The position numbers and the translations under genes are program-made. Shown here one piece after another: positions 4,774 to 12,063 of a DNA stretch of 12,063 nt (position 1 is the stretch's first letter; each line of letters starts with the position of its first letter). Under the pieces are notes generated by a model. The model ran no database searches, was not told where the DNA came from, and was given only the letters and a program-made list of their open reading frames with translations. The stretch comes from DASQDT01 sp036380435 (GTDB lineage: Bacteria > Acidobacteriota > Blastocatellia > Pyrinomonadales > Pyrinomonadaceae): positions 1 through 12,063 of the forward strand of contig DASVES010000002.1 of the NCBI GenBank assembly GCA_036380435.1. Reading direction: 5' to 3'.

Positions 4774-7044
4774 GTGAGTAAGTCATCAATGCGTAATCAA
4801 AGATTATTAATCACCCTGCTCGTGTTGCTCTCCCTGTTCGCCCCCTTAATGGGCGCGCCGCTCTCGCCAGCGGGGGCGAGAGGCGTGTCTGTTCAGGAGG
4901 GTCGCGCCGATAGGGAAGGCCGCGCCGACAAGATGACGGGCGTGCTTCTGGCGCGCGCACGCGGCGCGCGCCCCGGCAGCCGTGAAAGGACGCGCGTCAT
5001 CCTCAGCGTGACGGACGACGAGTCGGCCGAGCGCGCGAGCGTGGCCCTCCAGAGTCTCGGCGCGAGCGTTCGCACGCGTCTCGACGATGTGGGCGTACTG
5101 GTCGCCGACGTGCCCGTCGAGCGACTTGCGGAAGTCGCCGCGCGCGACGACGTGGCGTGGGTCTCGGACGATCAGGAGGTGCGCTCGCTCGCGGCCGCGC
5201 CCGACAACACGAGCCACGCCGAGGTGACGACCGGCGCCAGCAAACTGTTGCCCGTGGGCAATGGCAACCTCGCCCGCGGCGGCGGCGGCAACGGCGTCGG
5301 CATCGCCGTCCTCGACAGCGGCATCAGCCCGCCCGACGCCGCCGAGTTCGCCGGCTACTACTGGGACGAAAGCGGCGGGGTGCTGAGCCTCGGCCTGTTG
5401 CTGTCGCAGCCCGTGCTGGAGTCCTACAGCCGCATCGTCAAGAAGGTGAACTTCACCGGCGAGGGCGTGAGCGCCGACGCCTACGGCCACGGCACGCACA
5501 CGGCGGGCGTCGCCGCCGGCTCCGGTCAGGCGAGCGAAGACGCGGCCGCCAGCACCGCGGGCGCGCCCACATACGGCGGCATCGCCACGGGCGCTCACTT
5601 GATCGACGTGCGCGTGCTCAACTCGCAGGGGACGGGCCGCGTCTCCGATGTCATCGCCGGCATCGACTGGGTCATCAAGAACCGCGCGGCCCACAACATC
5701 CGCGTCATGAACCTCTCGCTCGGAGCCGCGCCGACGCAGAGCTATCGCACCGACCCGCTGTGTCAGGCCGTCTCGCGTGCGGCGGACGCCGGGCTGGTCG
5801 TCGTCGCGGCGGCCGGCAACTGGGGCAAAGACTCAGGCGGTCGCTCCATCTACGGCGGCATCCTCTCGCCGGCCAACTCGCCGCGCGTCATCACGGTCGG
5901 CGCGTCCAACACGCAGCAGACCAACCGCCGCTCCGACGACACCATCACGAGCTACTCCTCGCGCGGGCCGACGCTCACGGACGGCCTGCTCAAGCCCGAC
6001 CTCGTCGCGCCCGGCAATCTCATCGGCGCGGCCGAGACATCCGTCTCCTCGCCCACCGCCAGCAACTACTCCTCGGAGACGGGCGGCGGCGGCCTCATCG
6101 GCGGCCTCCTCTTCGGCGACACGAGCGCCACCCGGCCGCGCGCCACGGGCACCTACCAGATACTAAGCGGCACCTCTTTCGCCGCGCCCGCCGTCTCCGG
6201 CACCGTCGCCCTGATGCTCGAAGCCAACCCGTCGCTCACGCCGGCGATGGTCAAGGCCGTCCTGATGCGCACGGCGCAGCGCCTGCCCGTCTACGAGGGG
6301 AAGGTCATGCGCGGCGAGATGACGACCGTCGAGCGCATCATCACGGAGGGCGCCGGCGAGTTGAACACGAGCGCGGCCGTCAGCGTCGCCAAAGCGATTC
6401 GCAAGGACGCCAACCGAGCGCGCGTCGGTGAGAACCTCATCACCAACAAGAATCTGACCTACCAGACGCTCGGCGCCACGTCGGCCATCGCGGGCGAGAC
6501 GCTGCCGCTCAACAACGGCGTCGTCTGGGCCGAGGGCGTGGCCTTCACCGACCGCCTGCGCCTGACGAGCGGCTACCAGCTCGCCGACGGCCGAGTGCTC
6601 TCGAGCGGCTTCGTCATCGCCGACGGCTACATGACCGCCGACGGCCGTTACGTCATGCCCGACGGCTACGTCGTAAGCAGCGGCTTTGCCATCGGCAGCG
6701 GGTTTGCTATCGGGAGTGGTTTCGCCATCGGTAGCGGTTTCGCCATCGGCAGCGGCTTTGCGATTGGCAGCGGCTTCGCCATCGCGAGCGGGTTCGCGAT
6801 TGGGAGTGGCTTCGCGATTGGGAGCGGCTTCGCCATCGGCAGCAGCACCTGCCCCAGTGGGGCCTCCCCCTGCGCCTCTTACAGCTCAAGCTTCAACTAT
6901 CAGGCGGCGTGGGCCTCGAACCTGATCGACCCCGCCTCCGCCGGCCTTAACGAAGAGCAGGTGATGATTCAGGGCGAGGACGCCCTGCCCCTCGGCGTCC
7001 GCCGCCTGAGCGCCACAAGCTCCCTCTTCCCGCGCCGCCGCTAA
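4774..7044 (+). CDS. Secreted subtilisin-like S8 serine protease with C-terminal hexad repeats
   Basis: The 756-residue product begins with a signal peptide (LLITLLVLLSLFAPLMGAPL, then A-rich) and an I9-type propeptide region at about residues 72-137 that would be removed on maturation. The S8 catalytic domain spans about 170-545. It has Asp181 in AVLDSG, His239 in GHGTHTAG, the oxyanion Asn349 in AAAGN, and Ser468 in SGTSFAAP. Residues 599-689 are a run of six-residue repeats. Six degenerate units ([SD]G[YFR]..., one of seven residues) are followed by nine SGFAI(G/A) copies. A tail of about 65 residues follows with Cys693 and Cys700 and no membrane anchor or sorting signal that I recognise. 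The repeats may form a beta-solenoid-like stalk or surface-adhesive segment (inference). Start choice is open: GTG at 4774 or ATG at 4789, neither with a good ribosome site; the hairpin at 4756-4771 sits directly in front. The HD-GYP gene follows 78 bases later. Confidence 0.93.
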   Translation: MSKSSMRNQRLLITLLVLLSLFAPLMGAPLSPAGARGVSVQEGRADREGRADKMTGVLLARARGARPGSRERTRVILSVTDDESAERASVALQSLGASVRTRLDDVGVLVADVPVERLAEVAARDDVAWVSDDQEVRSLAAAPDNTSHAEVTTGASKLLPVGNGNLARGGGGNGVGIAVLDSGISPPDAAEFAGYYWDESGGVLSLGLLLSQPVLESYSRIVKKVNFTGEGVSADAYGHGTHTAGVAAGSGQASEDAAASTAGAPTYGGIATGAHLIDVRVLNSQGTGRVSDVIAGIDWVIKNRAAHNIRVMNLSLGAAPTQSYRTDPLCQAVSRAADAGLVVVAAAGNWGKDSGGRSIYGGILSPANSPRVITVGASNTQQTNRRSDDTITSYSSRGPTLTDGLLKPDLVAPGNLIGAAETSVSSPTASNYSSETGGGGLIGGLLFGDTSATRPRATGTYQILSGTSFAAPAVSGTVALMLEANPSLTPAMVKAVLMRTAQRLPVYEGKVMRGEMTTVERIITEGAGELNTSAAVSVAKAIRKDANRARVGENLITNKNLTYQTLGATSAIAGETLPLNNGVVWAEGVAFTDRLRLTSGYQLADGRVLSSGFVIADGYMTADGRYVMPDGYVVSSGFAIGSGFAIGSGFAIGSGFAIGSGFAIGSGFAIASGFAIGSGFAIGSGFAIGSSTCPSGASPCASYSSSFNYQAAWASNLIDPASAGLNEEQVMIQGEDALPLGVRRLSATSSLFPRRR
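6679..6840 (+). repeat. Nine 18-base units encoding SGFAI(G/A)
   Basis: The stretch is exactly nine units of 18 bases. Eight encode SGFAIG and the sixth SGFAIA. Neighbouring units differ in synonymous positions (AGC or AGT; GGC, GGG or GGT; TTT or TTC; GCC, GCT or GCG; ATC or ATT), and no two adjacent units are identical in DNA. The repeat is therefore kept at protein level. More diverged relatives lie upstream from about 6568. Confidence 0.95.
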
Positions 7045-7059
7045 CCCCTCACGTCGAAA

Positions 7060-7095
7060 GGGGGCCGCCCCGAAGTATCCGGGGCGCGCGCCCCC
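7060..7095 (+). terminator. GC-rich hairpin between the S8 protease and HD-GYP genes
   Basis: Inner arms CGCCCCG (7066-7072) and CGGGGCG (7080-7086) close a seven-base loop. Outer arms GGGGGC (7060-7065) and GCCCCC (7090-7095) extend the stem, with a three-base bulge on the right side. There is no T-run. It lies 15 bases after the protease stop and ends 13 bases before the next ribosome site, so it could end transcription, or separate expression of the two genes within one transcript. Confidence 0.55.
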
Positions 7096-7122
7096 GCGAA
7101 CATTCCCCGGAGGGAACGAGGT

Positions 7123-9186
7123 ATGGCTCAAGAGAGGGCTGAGAGAAAGGGACTCGCTTACGAGGTCACGGTGATCGCGGCGGGACTCGCCTTGTGGCTC
7201 GGGTCGGTCGCCGGCCTGTGGATGAGCTACAGCCTGCGCGACAACCTGATCTTTCTGGCGCTCGTGCCGCTGATCGTCGTCGCCGGGATGTTCCCGAACG
7301 TCTTCCCCATGCCGTCGGGCCTGCGGCTCACGAAGGAGCGCATCACCTTCACGCTCTCCGACGGCATCATCCTGCTCGTCGCCTGCTGGTACGGGCTGGC
7401 CCCGGCCGTCTTCATCTCCGGACTCGACGGACTCATCTCCTCGCGCCGCGCCGTCCGCCGCCTCTCCAGCAACGTCTTCTCCTTCGGCATGCTCTCGCTT
7501 GTGGCCGGGGCCAGCTCCGTGTGCCTGTCGGCGGTGCTGCGCCACGGCTTCGGCGAGTCGGGCACGGGGCCGCAACAGAGTTTCCCGGCGGTCGCCGTCT
7601 CGCTGCTGGCGGCGAGCGTCGTTCACATCGTCGTCAACACGGGGCTGTTCGCGGCCTTCTTCGCGCTGCGGCGGGGGGAGTCCGTCAGGGGGCGCTGGCG
7701 GGAGAGCTTTCTGTGGGCCGCGCCGATTTTTTTGCCGACGAGCGCCATCGCCAGCCTGCTCTACATCGCGCTCCAGTTCGACGCGCTGCTCACGGCCGTC
7801 ATCGGCGCACCGTTGCTCCTCGCGCTCTACTTCGGGCAGCGCCAATACCGCGACAGCATGCAGGAGCGCATCGACCTCGTCGAGCGCGCGAGCCGCGAGC
7901 GCATGAGTGTGATGGAGAAGGCGCACCGGCAGACCATCGAGGCGCTCGCCGTGGCCATCAACGCCAAAGACGAGGTGACGCACGGGCACGTCCTGCGCGT
8001 GCAGATTTACGCGGCCGGGGTGGCCCGCCTTCTGGGGTGCGACGACTCAGAGGTCGAGGCGCTGCGGGCCGGCGCGCTCCTCCATGACATCGGCAAGATC
8101 GCCGTCCCCGACTACATCCTCAACAAACCGGGCAAGCTCACCGCCGACGAGTTCGACAAGATGAAACTACACACCGTGGCCGGCGCGCAGATTCTCAGCC
8201 GCGTCGAGTTCCCCTACCCCGTAGTGCCGGTCGTGCGTCACCACCACGAGCGGTTCGACGGTAAGGGTTATCCCGACGGCCTGAAAGGTGAGGACATCCC
8301 GCTCACCGCGCGCATCCTTTCCGTCGTCGATTGCTTCGACGCCGTGCGCGAAGACCGGCAGTATCGCAAGGCGATGACGCGCGACGAGGCCATCGACTTC
8401 ATCATGCAGGGCAGCGGCACGCAGTACGACCCGCGCGTCGTGGGCACCTTCATCACGCACCTGCCCGAGTTCGAGGCCGAGATACAGGCGCACCGCGACG
8501 ACCCCGCGGAGAACTACGGCATCGCGCCGATGGAACAACTCTCGGCGGCGGCGCTTCTGGTGCCGCCGGCGGCGGGCCTGGCCGAAGCGGACGCGGCCGT
8601 CCGCACAACCGGCGTCGAACTGGGGCGGGAAAACAGTGAGGCGCTCGACGACATGGCGCTCGCGCTCAAGGGCGCGCCGACCGAGGGCGAAATCATCTCG
8701 ACCTTCGTCGAGGCGCTGGCCGCGCTCGTGCCCTACGACACGTGCGCGCTGACGTTGGCGGCGAGCGACGCGGGCGAGAACCGGGTGGTGCGCGCGGCGG
8801 GCCGCAACGCCAGTCTGCTCGCGGGCCGCGCCGTCGCGCCCGGCGAGGGCGTCACGGGATGGGTGCTCGCCAACCGCAAGGCGTTTTTTAACGCCGACCC
8901 CAGACTCGATCTCCCGGCCGAGTCGGCCGCCGACTTCGCCGACTACCGCACGCTCGGCGTCGCGCCCCTCACCCACGGCGAAAAGTTTTTCGGCGCCGTC
9001 TCCCTCTACTCGGCGGCGCTCGCCACCTACACGGCCGAACAGCAGCGCCTCCTGCAAGCGGCGGCGTCCCTCGCGGCCGCGGCGCTCGCCGACATCGGCG
9101 ACGACGGCGCACGTCTTCCCTGTCCCCTCGGCGCCCCACGAAATGACCCGGCCGCGACCCCGCTCGAATCCACTCTTACTCACTGA
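7123..9186 (+). CDS. Membrane HD-GYP domain protein with GAF domain, predicted c-di-GMP phosphodiesterase
   Basis: The 687-residue protein has an N-terminal membrane region of about seven hydrophobic segments (residues 14-250) of a sensor type I cannot assign to a named family. A short helical linker follows, then an HD-GYP domain (about 268-450). The metal and signature residues are all present: His321-Asp322 with Lys325, His350, HHE at 374-376, DGKGYP at 379-384, and Asp403. It should hydrolyse cyclic di-GMP. A GAF domain (about 515-665), with the GEGVTGWVLANRK signature, lies C-terminal to the catalytic part, which is less common than N-terminal placement; it may bind a small molecule or mediate dimerisation. 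The ATG is supported by GGAGG nine bases upstream. The final 20 residues are rich in Pro and Asn and look disordered. Confidence 0.92.
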   Translation: MAQERAERKGLAYEVTVIAAGLALWLGSVAGLWMSYSLRDNLIFLALVPLIVVAGMFPNVFPMPSGLRLTKERITFTLSDGIILLVACWYGLAPAVFISGLDGLISSRRAVRRLSSNVFSFGMLSLVAGASSVCLSAVLRHGFGESGTGPQQSFPAVAVSLLAASVVHIVVNTGLFAAFFALRRGESVRGRWRESFLWAAPIFLPTSAIASLLYIALQFDALLTAVIGAPLLLALYFGQRQYRDSMQERIDLVERASRERMSVMEKAHRQTIEALAVAINAKDEVTHGHVLRVQIYAAGVARLLGCDDSEVEALRAGALLHDIGKIAVPDYILNKPGKLTADEFDKMKLHTVAGAQILSRVEFPYPVVPVVRHHHERFDGKGYPDGLKGEDIPLTARILSVVDCFDAVREDRQYRKAMTRDEAIDFIMQGSGTQYDPRVVGTFITHLPEFEAEIQAHRDDPAENYGIAPMEQLSAAALLVPPAAGLAEADAAVRTTGVELGRENSEALDDMALALKGAPTEGEIISTFVEALAALVPYDTCALTLAASDAGENRVVRAAGRNASLLAGRAVAPGEGVTGWVLANRKAFFNADPRLDLPAESAADFADYRTLGVAPLTHGEKFFGAVSLYSAALATYTAEQQRLLQAAASLAAAALADIGDDGARLPCPLGAPRNDPAATPLESTLTH

Positions 9187-9309
9187 TCGGCGCACCCCGG
9201 TATGTTTGCGGACAAGCGCCACCATGGCAGAGGCGGTGATATCGTCCATGGTCTTTTTTCCTCTCCTTGTGCCGCGATTTCACCACGCGCCGCGCGACGG
9301 GCGTGTGCG
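9187..9309. other. Spacer between HD-GYP and CheW genes with an orphan minus-strand initiation signal
   Basis: No gene is supported here on the plus strand. On the minus strand AAGGAGAGG lies about nine bases before an ATG at 9249, and the first residues read MDDITASAMVALVRKHTG. The frame then continues only as antisense of the HD-GYP gene, with Arg- and Gly-rich composition. I regard it as a possible remnant of a gene start, not as a functional gene. Confidence 0.3.
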
Positions 9310-9338
9310 TTGACACCCTCCCGGCGCCGTGCTAGAAC
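9310..9338 (+). promoter_or_regulatory. Sigma70-type promoter of the CheW-domain gene
   Basis: TTGACA (9310-9315, a full match) and TAGAAC (9333-9338, 4 of 6) are separated by 17 bases. Transcription would begin near 9345, about 31 bases before the ATG at 9376. This is the best -35 element in the window and indicates that the CheW gene is transcribed apart from the HD-GYP gene. Confidence 0.6.
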
Positions 9339-9375
9339 CGCTTCGGTCTCTCACGCCCGAAAGCTTTTCCAGACG

Positions 9376-9906
9376 ATGACAGAGGACACGAACGCACAGG
9401 CCAGCGAGTCTCCAAACAAACAACCCCGTGCCGGCGCGGGCGCGCTCGCTTCGCCAGCCCGCCGCGCACTGATCGTCGCGCGCGCCGGACAACACCGGCT
9501 CGCGGTCTTCGCCGATGAGTCCGAGGGCGTCTCGAAGTTCGCTGACCCCGCGCCGCTGCCCTCCGCGCCGCCCGCCGTGCTCGGCGTCGTCGCCGTCCGC
9601 GGCCGCATGCGAACGCTCATCGACCCGCTCCCGCTCCTCCAGCCTCCCACCGCGCCGCTCACTTCCCCGGACGAGGCGGCGCCCACCCTCGCCCTCCTTC
9701 TCAAGGGAGACGAACAGCTCGCGCTCGCCGTCGCGGGCGTCGAACGCGCCGCCGACATCCCGGCCGACTCAATCCTCCCCCTCGAACCCGCACACGACTT
9801 CGCCCGCGGCACGGTCACCCTCGACGGAGCCCACGTCCTCGTCCTCGACCCCGCGCGTCTCTTCGAGGCCGCCATGCGCGGCCACGAGCGCCGCAGGGGG
9901 CGGTGA
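9376..9906 (+). CDS. Stand-alone CheW-domain protein
   Basis: The product has 176 residues. After a polar, probably flexible N-terminus of about 28 residues, residues 30-167 match the CheW fold. ALIVARAGQHRLAVFADE begins it, AVLGVVAVRGRMRTLIDP is the typical central part, and VTLDGAHVLVLDPARLF forms the end. CheW domains couple chemoreceptors to CheA-type kinases in the cytoplasm. No receptor, CheA or CheY is in the window, so the partner is unknown; it could serve a chemosensory array or a pilus-type motility pathway encoded elsewhere. Sequence divergence from classic CheW is marked, so scaffold variants are possible. The start ATG has only a poor GAAAG-like ribosome site, and a promoter lies about 40 bases upstream. 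The gene ends 126 bases before mutS2. Confidence 0.8.
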   Translation: MTEDTNAQASESPNKQPRAGAGALASPARRALIVARAGQHRLAVFADESEGVSKFADPAPLPSAPPAVLGVVAVRGRMRTLIDPLPLLQPPTAPLTSPDEAAPTLALLLKGDEQLALAVAGVERAADIPADSILPLEPAHDFARGTVTLDGAHVLVLDPARLFEAAMRGHERRRGR

Positions 9907-9917
9907 AAGCAAAAAGC

Positions 9918-10030
9918 CGTCAATCGTCAATCGTCAATCGTCGTTGCAGCTTTGACGAGCACCCGCGATTAACGGCGAGTCACGCCCGAAACAGGTTTCA
10001 CGATTGACGATTTACGATTTACTATTTACG
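9918..10030. repeat. Two facing heptamer-repeat blocks in the spacer before mutS2
   Basis: Block one holds three CGTCAAT units (9918-9938). Block two (10003-10030) reads ATTGACG, ATTTACG, ATTTACT, ATTTACG and ends two bases before the mutS2 ATG. The blocks are in opposite orientation: AATCGTCAATCGT (9922-9934 and again 9929-9941) is the exact reverse complement of 10000-10012. The RNA could fold into a 13-pair stem with a loop of about 60 bases. The same unit family occurs at 2117-2161. Confidence 0.8.
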
Positions 10031-10032
10031 AA

Positions 10033-12063
10033 ATGAACGAACACTCCTTCGCCACGCTCGAATACGAGGGCCTGCGCGCGCTCGTCGCGGAGCGCGCGCA
10101 GACGCCGATGGGGCGCGAGCGCGCCGTGGCCCTCGCGCCGCTCGCCGACGCGACGGCCGTGCGCCGCGAGCTTCGCGCCGTCTCCGAGTGCATCGAGCTG
10201 CGCCGGCGCGGGGCCGCGCTCTCCTTCCGCGAGGTGGCCGACCCCTCACAGTCGCTCGCGCGCCTGCCGATAGAGGGCGCCACACTCGACCCCGTCTCGC
10301 TCCTCGAACTCGCGCGGCTGTGCGCGCAGGCCGCCGACGCGCGTGACGCCATCCACGCCGAGCGCGAGGCCTGCCCCGTGTTGTGGGAAGAGGTCGCCGA
10401 CTTGCCGCGCACGCTAGTCGCCTTGGCCGCGCGCGTGCAGTCGAAGATTTTACCGAGCGGCGAACTCGACGACCGCGCCAGCCCGGAGCTTGCGCGCATC
10501 CGCCACGACATCGTCCGCCTGCGCTCGCAGATCACGCGCTCGCTCGAATCCCTGATGCGCCGCTCCGAGGAGGCCATTCAGGACAGCCTAGTCACCGTTC
10601 GCAACGACCGCTACGTCATCCCCGTCCGCTCCGATCACCGCGGGCGCGTGGGCGGCGTCGCGCACGGCTTCTCCTCCTCGGGCGCCACCGTCTTCGTCGA
10701 GCCGCTGGAGACCATCGACTCCAACAACGAACTTCAGGCGTTGCGCGAGACCGAGGAGCGCGAGATCGCGCGCATCCTCTCCACACTCACGGAGGAGTTG
10801 CGCGCCGCCCTTCCCGAAATCGCGGCGGCCGCCCGCGCCGTCGCCGCGCTCGACTTCACAAACGCGAAGGCCGCGCTCTCCGCGCACTTCCGCTCCGTCG
10901 AGCCGGAGATCGACGACGCGGGAGCGCTCGAACTCGCGGAAGCGCGACACCCTCTGCTCGAAGAGAATTTGCGAGCGGCTGGTGGCGAGGTCGTCCCCGT
11001 CTCTTTCACGCTCGACGCGGAGCGGCCCGTGATGGTCATCTCCGGCGCGAACGCGGGCGGGAAGACGGTCGTGCTCAAGACGGCCGGGCTGCTGTCGCTG
11101 ATGGCGCTCTCGGGCCTGCACGTGCCGGCGCGTGCGGCGCGCGTCCCCTTCTACGGCGCCGTGCTCGCCGACATCGGCGACCGGCAGTCAATCGCCGCCA
11201 ACCTCTCGACCTTCACCGCACACGTCGCCAACATCCGGCGCATGACGGAAATCTGCGCCGACACTAACGGGCACGCACTCGTCCTGCTCGACGAGGCCGG
11301 CACCGGCACCGACCCCGAGGAAGGCTCCGCGCTCGGCGTCGCCGTCGTCGATTACTTCCGCCGACGCTGCGGCGCGCACGTCATCGCCACCACCCACTAC
11401 AGCGGCCTGAAGATGTACGCGGCCAACGAGGAGGGCGTGCAGAACGCGAGCGTCGAGTTCGACGAGCGGACGCTGGAGCCGACCTACCGTCTGCTCGTCG
11501 GCGTCGCCGGTTCATCTTCCGGCTTGGAGATCGCGCGCCGGTTCCGTCTGCCCGAAGAGATTGTCGGCGCGGCCTCCGCGCGCGTCGGCGAGGCGACGCA
11601 CGCCGCCGAAGAATACCTCCGGCGCATCAAGCGCGAGGCGGAGGAGGCCGAGACGCTCCGGCGTGCGCTCGAAGAGGAGCGCGCCGCCGTGGCCGAACGC
11701 TACGCGCGTCTCGACCGCGACGCCGAGCGGCGCGAGCGCGAGCGTCAGGCCGAGTTCGCGCGTGAGATGGAGGCGGCGGTGCGCGAGTTCGAGAGCCGCT
11801 CGCGCGAACTCTACTCGAAGATCGAAGACCGCGCGGAGCGCGCGCGCGTCGAGCGCGAGACCGAGCGCCGCGCCGCCGAGTTGCGGCGTGAGGCGGCTCA
11901 GAAGCGTTCGGCCACGGCGCGCACGGCGACGGCCGGCGGAGGGACCACTGAGGGCGGCGATGCGGCGATGCCGACGACTGCGGGCGGCGTCCGCGTCGTC
12001 CGGCAGGGGCGTGAGGTCGGGAAGTCAAAGGCGGGCGCGGCCGGCGAGGGCGATGAGTTGCGC
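10033..12063 (+). CDS. mutS2: Endonuclease MutS2 (3' end outside window)
   Basis: The frame is open for 677 codons to the window edge. MutS2 proteins are ATPases that act on branched or recombination DNA, limit homologous recombination, and in some bacteria act on collided ribosomes. Unlike MutS they lack the mismatch-binding N-domain, and this protein starts directly with the core region (SFATLEYEGLRALVAERAQTPMG). YVIPVRSDHRGRVGGVAHGFSSSGATVFVEP is the usual pre-ATPase part. The ATPase has Walker A SGANAGGKT (337-345), Walker B LVLLDEAGTGTD (416-427) and ATTHY (His455). From about residue 520 to 635 comes a highly charged coiled coil, then a Gly, Thr-rich linker. The KOW and Smr nuclease domains should lie beyond the right edge. 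The ATG has no ribosome site; heptamer repeats fill the leader. Confidence 0.95.
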   Translation, partial: MNEHSFATLEYEGLRALVAERAQTPMGRERAVALAPLADATAVRRELRAVSECIELRRRGAALSFREVADPSQSLARLPIEGATLDPVSLLELARLCAQAADARDAIHAEREACPVLWEEVADLPRTLVALAARVQSKILPSGELDDRASPELARIRHDIVRLRSQITRSLESLMRRSEEAIQDSLVTVRNDRYVIPVRSDHRGRVGGVAHGFSSSGATVFVEPLETIDSNNELQALRETEEREIARILSTLTEELRAALPEIAAAARAVAALDFTNAKAALSAHFRSVEPEIDDAGALELAEARHPLLEENLRAAGGEVVPVSFTLDAERPVMVISGANAGGKTVVLKTAGLLSLMALSGLHVPARAARVPFYGAVLADIGDRQSIAANLSTFTAHVANIRRMTEICADTNGHALVLLDEAGTGTDPEEGSALGVAVVDYFRRRCGAHVIATTHYSGLKMYAANEEGVQNASVEFDERTLEPTYRLLVGVAGSSSGLEIARRFRLPEEIVGAASARVGEATHAAEEYLRRIKREAEEAETLRRALEEERAAVAERYARLDRDAERRERERQAEFAREMEAAVREFESRSRELYSKIEDRAERARVERETERRAAELRREAAQKRSATARTATAGGGTTEGGDAAMPTTAGGVRVVRQGREVGKSKAGAAGEGDELR

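Noticed and set aside
5157..6431. 424-residue plus-strand open frame inside the S8 protease
   Set aside because: It is a +1 frame shadow, almost only Arg, Gly, Ala and His; the overlapping frame has all S8 catalytic motifs.
6679..6840. Regular 18-base repeats as a CRISPR array or DNA satellite
   Set aside because: The units are contiguous without spacers, in frame, and vary only in synonymous positions apart from one residue.
6886..7989. 367-residue minus-strand open frame across the protease end and HD-GYP start
   Set aside because: It shows shadow composition (Arg, Asp, Glu, His, Gln), crosses a hairpin and two real genes, and has no recognisable domain.
8167..9249. 360-residue minus-strand open frame opposite the HD-GYP gene
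   Set aside because: Beyond the first 20 or so residues it is the complement of a gene with clear HD-GYP and GAF motifs, and its Arg and Gly-rich composition is typical of a GC-rich shadow.
9918..10030. Heptamer blocks as an insertion sequence
   Set aside because: There is no transposase frame and no target duplication that I can see; only a small non-coding element or a local repeat is supported.

Overview
The window is a GC-rich bacterial chromosome segment with eight protein genes and no rRNA, tRNA, CRISPR array or insertion sequence that I can see. Gene content (copper-type heavy-metal-binding secreted protein, zinc-ribbon rhomboid, secreted S8 protease with short C-terminal repeats, membrane HD-GYP protein, stand-alone CheW, MutS2) and the GC-rich coding with AT-rich heptamer repeats between genes suggest an Acidobacteriota-like organism, perhaps Blastocatellia. 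That is an inference from style and gene family, not a proven placement.

Left part, minus strand (1-3602): three genes run leftwards. A rhomboid intramembrane protease with an N-terminal zinc ribbon (3602 to 2223) is followed by a 3-hydroxyacyl-CoA dehydrogenase of the Hbd/PaaH type (2096 to 1206). Then comes a secreted protein with two heavy-metal-binding CPMHP modules (1127 to beyond base 1). The dehydrogenase has its own candidate promoter and a leader made of heptamer repeats. The last two genes are separated by a strong palindrome.

Middle part, plus strand (3603-9186): a divergent spacer carries a good promoter on each strand. The plus-strand one serves a small secreted protein of unknown function (3885-4421), which ends at a strong hairpin. 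A 352-base spacer with two palindromes leads to a secreted subtilisin-like S8 protease (4774-7044), whose C-terminus holds about fifteen six-residue repeats, nine of them nearly identical SGFAIG units. After a GC-rich hairpin comes a seven-helix membrane protein with a complete HD-GYP phosphodiesterase domain and a C-terminal GAF domain (7123-9186).

Right part, plus strand (9187-12063): a stand-alone CheW-domain protein (9376-9906) has a near-consensus sigma70-type promoter. It is followed by a 113-base repeat-rich spacer and by mutS2 (10033 to beyond the right end), whose KOW/Smr end is outside the window.

The genes do not form one pathway. The HD-GYP and CheW proteins point to c-di-GMP and chemosensory-type signalling, while the S8 protease, the 178-residue protein and the metal-binding protein are all exported. 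The most unusual points are the shared 7-base repeat family in the leaders of the dehydrogenase and mutS2 genes, and the hexad-repeat tail of the protease, which is conserved as protein although its codons differ from unit to unit.
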